A model generated the notes under the pieces. It searched no databases, was not told where the DNA came from, and worked only from the letters and a program-made list of their open reading frames with translations. The position numbers and the translations under genes are program-made. DNA of 60,909 bases from Clostridia bacterium (GTDB taxonomy: Bacteria > Bacillota_A > Clostridia > Christensenellales > CAG-138). This document shows positions 59,899-60,909 of the stretch, one piece after another (the first letter of the stretch is position 1; every line of letters begins with the position of its first letter). The stretch is from positions 1 to 60,909 of the forward strand of contig JAFPXU010000117.1 of the NCBI GenBank assembly GCA_017394605.1, given 5' to 3'.

Positions 59899-60909
59899 AT
59901 GGCGCTTGACTATCGCAAATGCGCTGAAGAGATTTTTTCCCATCTTGGCGGAAAAGAGAACATCATCAGCGCTGCACACTGTGCTACCCGCCTGCGTCTC
60001 GTGATCGCGGACAACAGCAAAATCGACACCAAAGCACTGGAGGAAGTTGAGGGCGTAAAGGGCCTCTTCGATTCCAACGGTCAGCTTCAGCTCATCATCG
60101 GTACCGGAACCGTCAACAAGGTCTATGACGAATTCTTAGCGGTGACCGGTCTGACAGCCGCCAGCAAGGCGGACGTCAAAGCTGCAGCGGCTTCCCGCAT
60201 GCCGCTCTGGAAGAAGATCCTGAAGACGCCTGGCGACGTTTTCGTTCCCATCCTCCCCGCCATCGTGGCCTCCGGTCTGATGATGGGTCTCGTGGAAGCC
60301 ATTCCGAAGTTCTGGCCCGCTTTCGGCGCATCCGACTGGTTCAGCTTCCTTGACCTGGTCGCCAACACCGCTTTCGCTCTGTTGCCCGTGCTGGTTGCCA
60401 TCTCGGCAGCCCGCGTATTCGGCGGAAACGTATTTCTGGGAGCCGTTATCGGCCTGATGATGGTCCATCCCGCGCTGATCAACGCGTGGACTGTCGGCAA
60501 CTATGCCGCCGGAGAGATTCCTGTCTGGCATCTTTTTTTCTTCAACGTTCAGCAGGTTGGCTATCAGGGACATGTCATCCCGGTCATACTGGCAGTCCTT
60601 CTCATGTCGACGGTTGAGAAGTGGCTGCATAAAGTGGTGCCCGAGATGATCGATCTCTTTGTCACTCCGCTTGTTACCGTTCTTGTAACCGCGTTCGTGA
60701 CGTTCACGGTTATCGGACCCGTCTTCTCCGTACTGGAGAACTGGGTGCTCGCGGGAGCAAAGTGGCTTGCAAGCTCTCTGCTCGGATCCCTGGTCATGGG
60801 CGCGATCTATCCGTGGACGGTCGTCATGGGCCTGCACCACATGTACAACGTGATCGAAGCCGGCATGATCGCGCAGACGGGGCTCAACACCTGGATGCCG
60901 ATCGCGTCC
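59899..60909 (+). CDS. scrA: PTS sucrose-type EIIBC transporter, partial at the window edge
   Basis: 337 codons are visible before the window ends; the gene continues. The IIB domain (1-90) has the phosphorylatable cysteine in SAAHCATRLRLV. The IIC domain follows with many membrane segments (VPILPAIVASGLMMGLVEA, FLGAVIGLMMVHPALINAW). MGLHHMYNVIEAGMIAQTG and NTWMPIA match the sucrose-specific members rather than trehalose or beta-glucoside ones. It imports and phosphorylates sucrose, using a separate IIA. The ATG at 59899 has a strong ribosome-binding site. Together with the amylosucrase and HAD genes it forms a sucrose-use locus. Confidence 0.85.
   Translation, partial: MALDYRKCAEEIFSHLGGKENIISAAHCATRLRLVIADNSKIDTKALEEVEGVKGLFDSNGQLQLIIGTGTVNKVYDEFLAVTGLTAASKADVKAAAASRMPLWKKILKTPGDVFVPILPAIVASGLMMGLVEAIPKFWPAFGASDWFSFLDLVANTAFALLPVLVAISAARVFGGNVFLGAVIGLMMVHPALINAWTVGNYAAGEIPVWHLFFFNVQQVGYQGHVIPVILAVLLMSTVEKWLHKVVPEMIDLFVTPLVTVLVTAFVTFTVIGPVFSVLENWVLAGAKWLASSLLGSLVMGAIYPWTVVMGLHHMYNVIEAGMIAQTGLNTWMPIAS

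Noticed and set aside
1..60909. CRISPR arrays, prophage or integrative elements
   Set aside because: No regularly spaced repeats, phage structural genes or att-like direct repeats were seen; the tyrosine recombinase stands alone among housekeeping genes.

Overview
This window is chromosomal backbone from a Gram-positive Firmicute, most likely a member of the Clostridia (class by inference; GC a little above 50% by eye). The evidence is a PolC-type DNA polymerase, RNase Y, the IreB-RuvX-DUF1292 trio, HemZ, a DegV protein, YlbF, pta-ackA acetate fermentation, and frr-uppS-cdsA-dxr-rseP-ispG-polC in the usual clostridial order. Most genes sit in tight, translationally coupled operons with ATGA overlaps. 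No prophage, conjugative element or CRISPR array is visible.

Layout. 1-140: a hairpin-rich non-coding element, possibly the right end of an IS200/IS605-type transposon. 140-7236: a VanW/G5 surface protein, divergent recX-nnr, a convergent alr, then rsmD-coaD and a coiled-coil protein. 7384-10598: a BlaI/BlaR-type two-gene switch, with two visible operators, whose M56 membrane peptidase is fused to two beta-helix domains. 10900-14445: tmcAL facing away from pta-ackA. 14505-25032: recJ-apt, then rel-dtd-MBL hydrolase-hemZ, then hisS-aspS. 25111-28091: trxA, a cysteine desulfurase, yajC, ireB-ruvX-DUF1292. 28141-29906: rpsB-tsf behind a structured leader. 29973-40330: pyrH-frr-small ORF-uppS-cdsA-dxr-rseP-ispG-polC, which joins nucleotide supply, ribosome recycling, undecaprenyl-phosphate and phospholipid synthesis, the MEP isoprenoid pathway and replication. 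40333-43052: RNase Y behind a terminator/antiterminator leader, then a dipeptidase. 43096: tRNA-Trp. 43395-45000: rnhA and a stand-alone tyrosine recombinase preceded by a perfect 14-bp inverted repeat.

45005-53709 is a minus-strand operon, miaB-ylbF-mutS-mutL-miaA-PLP lyase-acidic Cys protein, for mismatch repair and tRNA A37 modification. A TetR regulator is divergent from a DegV protein (53825-55524), followed by an SGNH hydrolase and a DUF1836 regulator. The right end (57070-60909) is a sucrose locus: an amylosucrase-type GH13 enzyme, a HAD phosphatase coupled to it, and a sucrose-type PTS EIIBC cut by the window edge.

The most noteworthy signals are: the RNase Y leader, which can fold either as an intrinsic terminator or as a junction closed by a perfect 10-bp antiterminator helix; the M56-beta-helix sensor fusion under BlaI control; the amylosucrase/HAD/PTS sucrose cluster, which suggests a sucrose-6-phosphate to sucrose to glucan route; the inverted repeat at the recombinase promoter; the rpsB leader; and the left-edge element.
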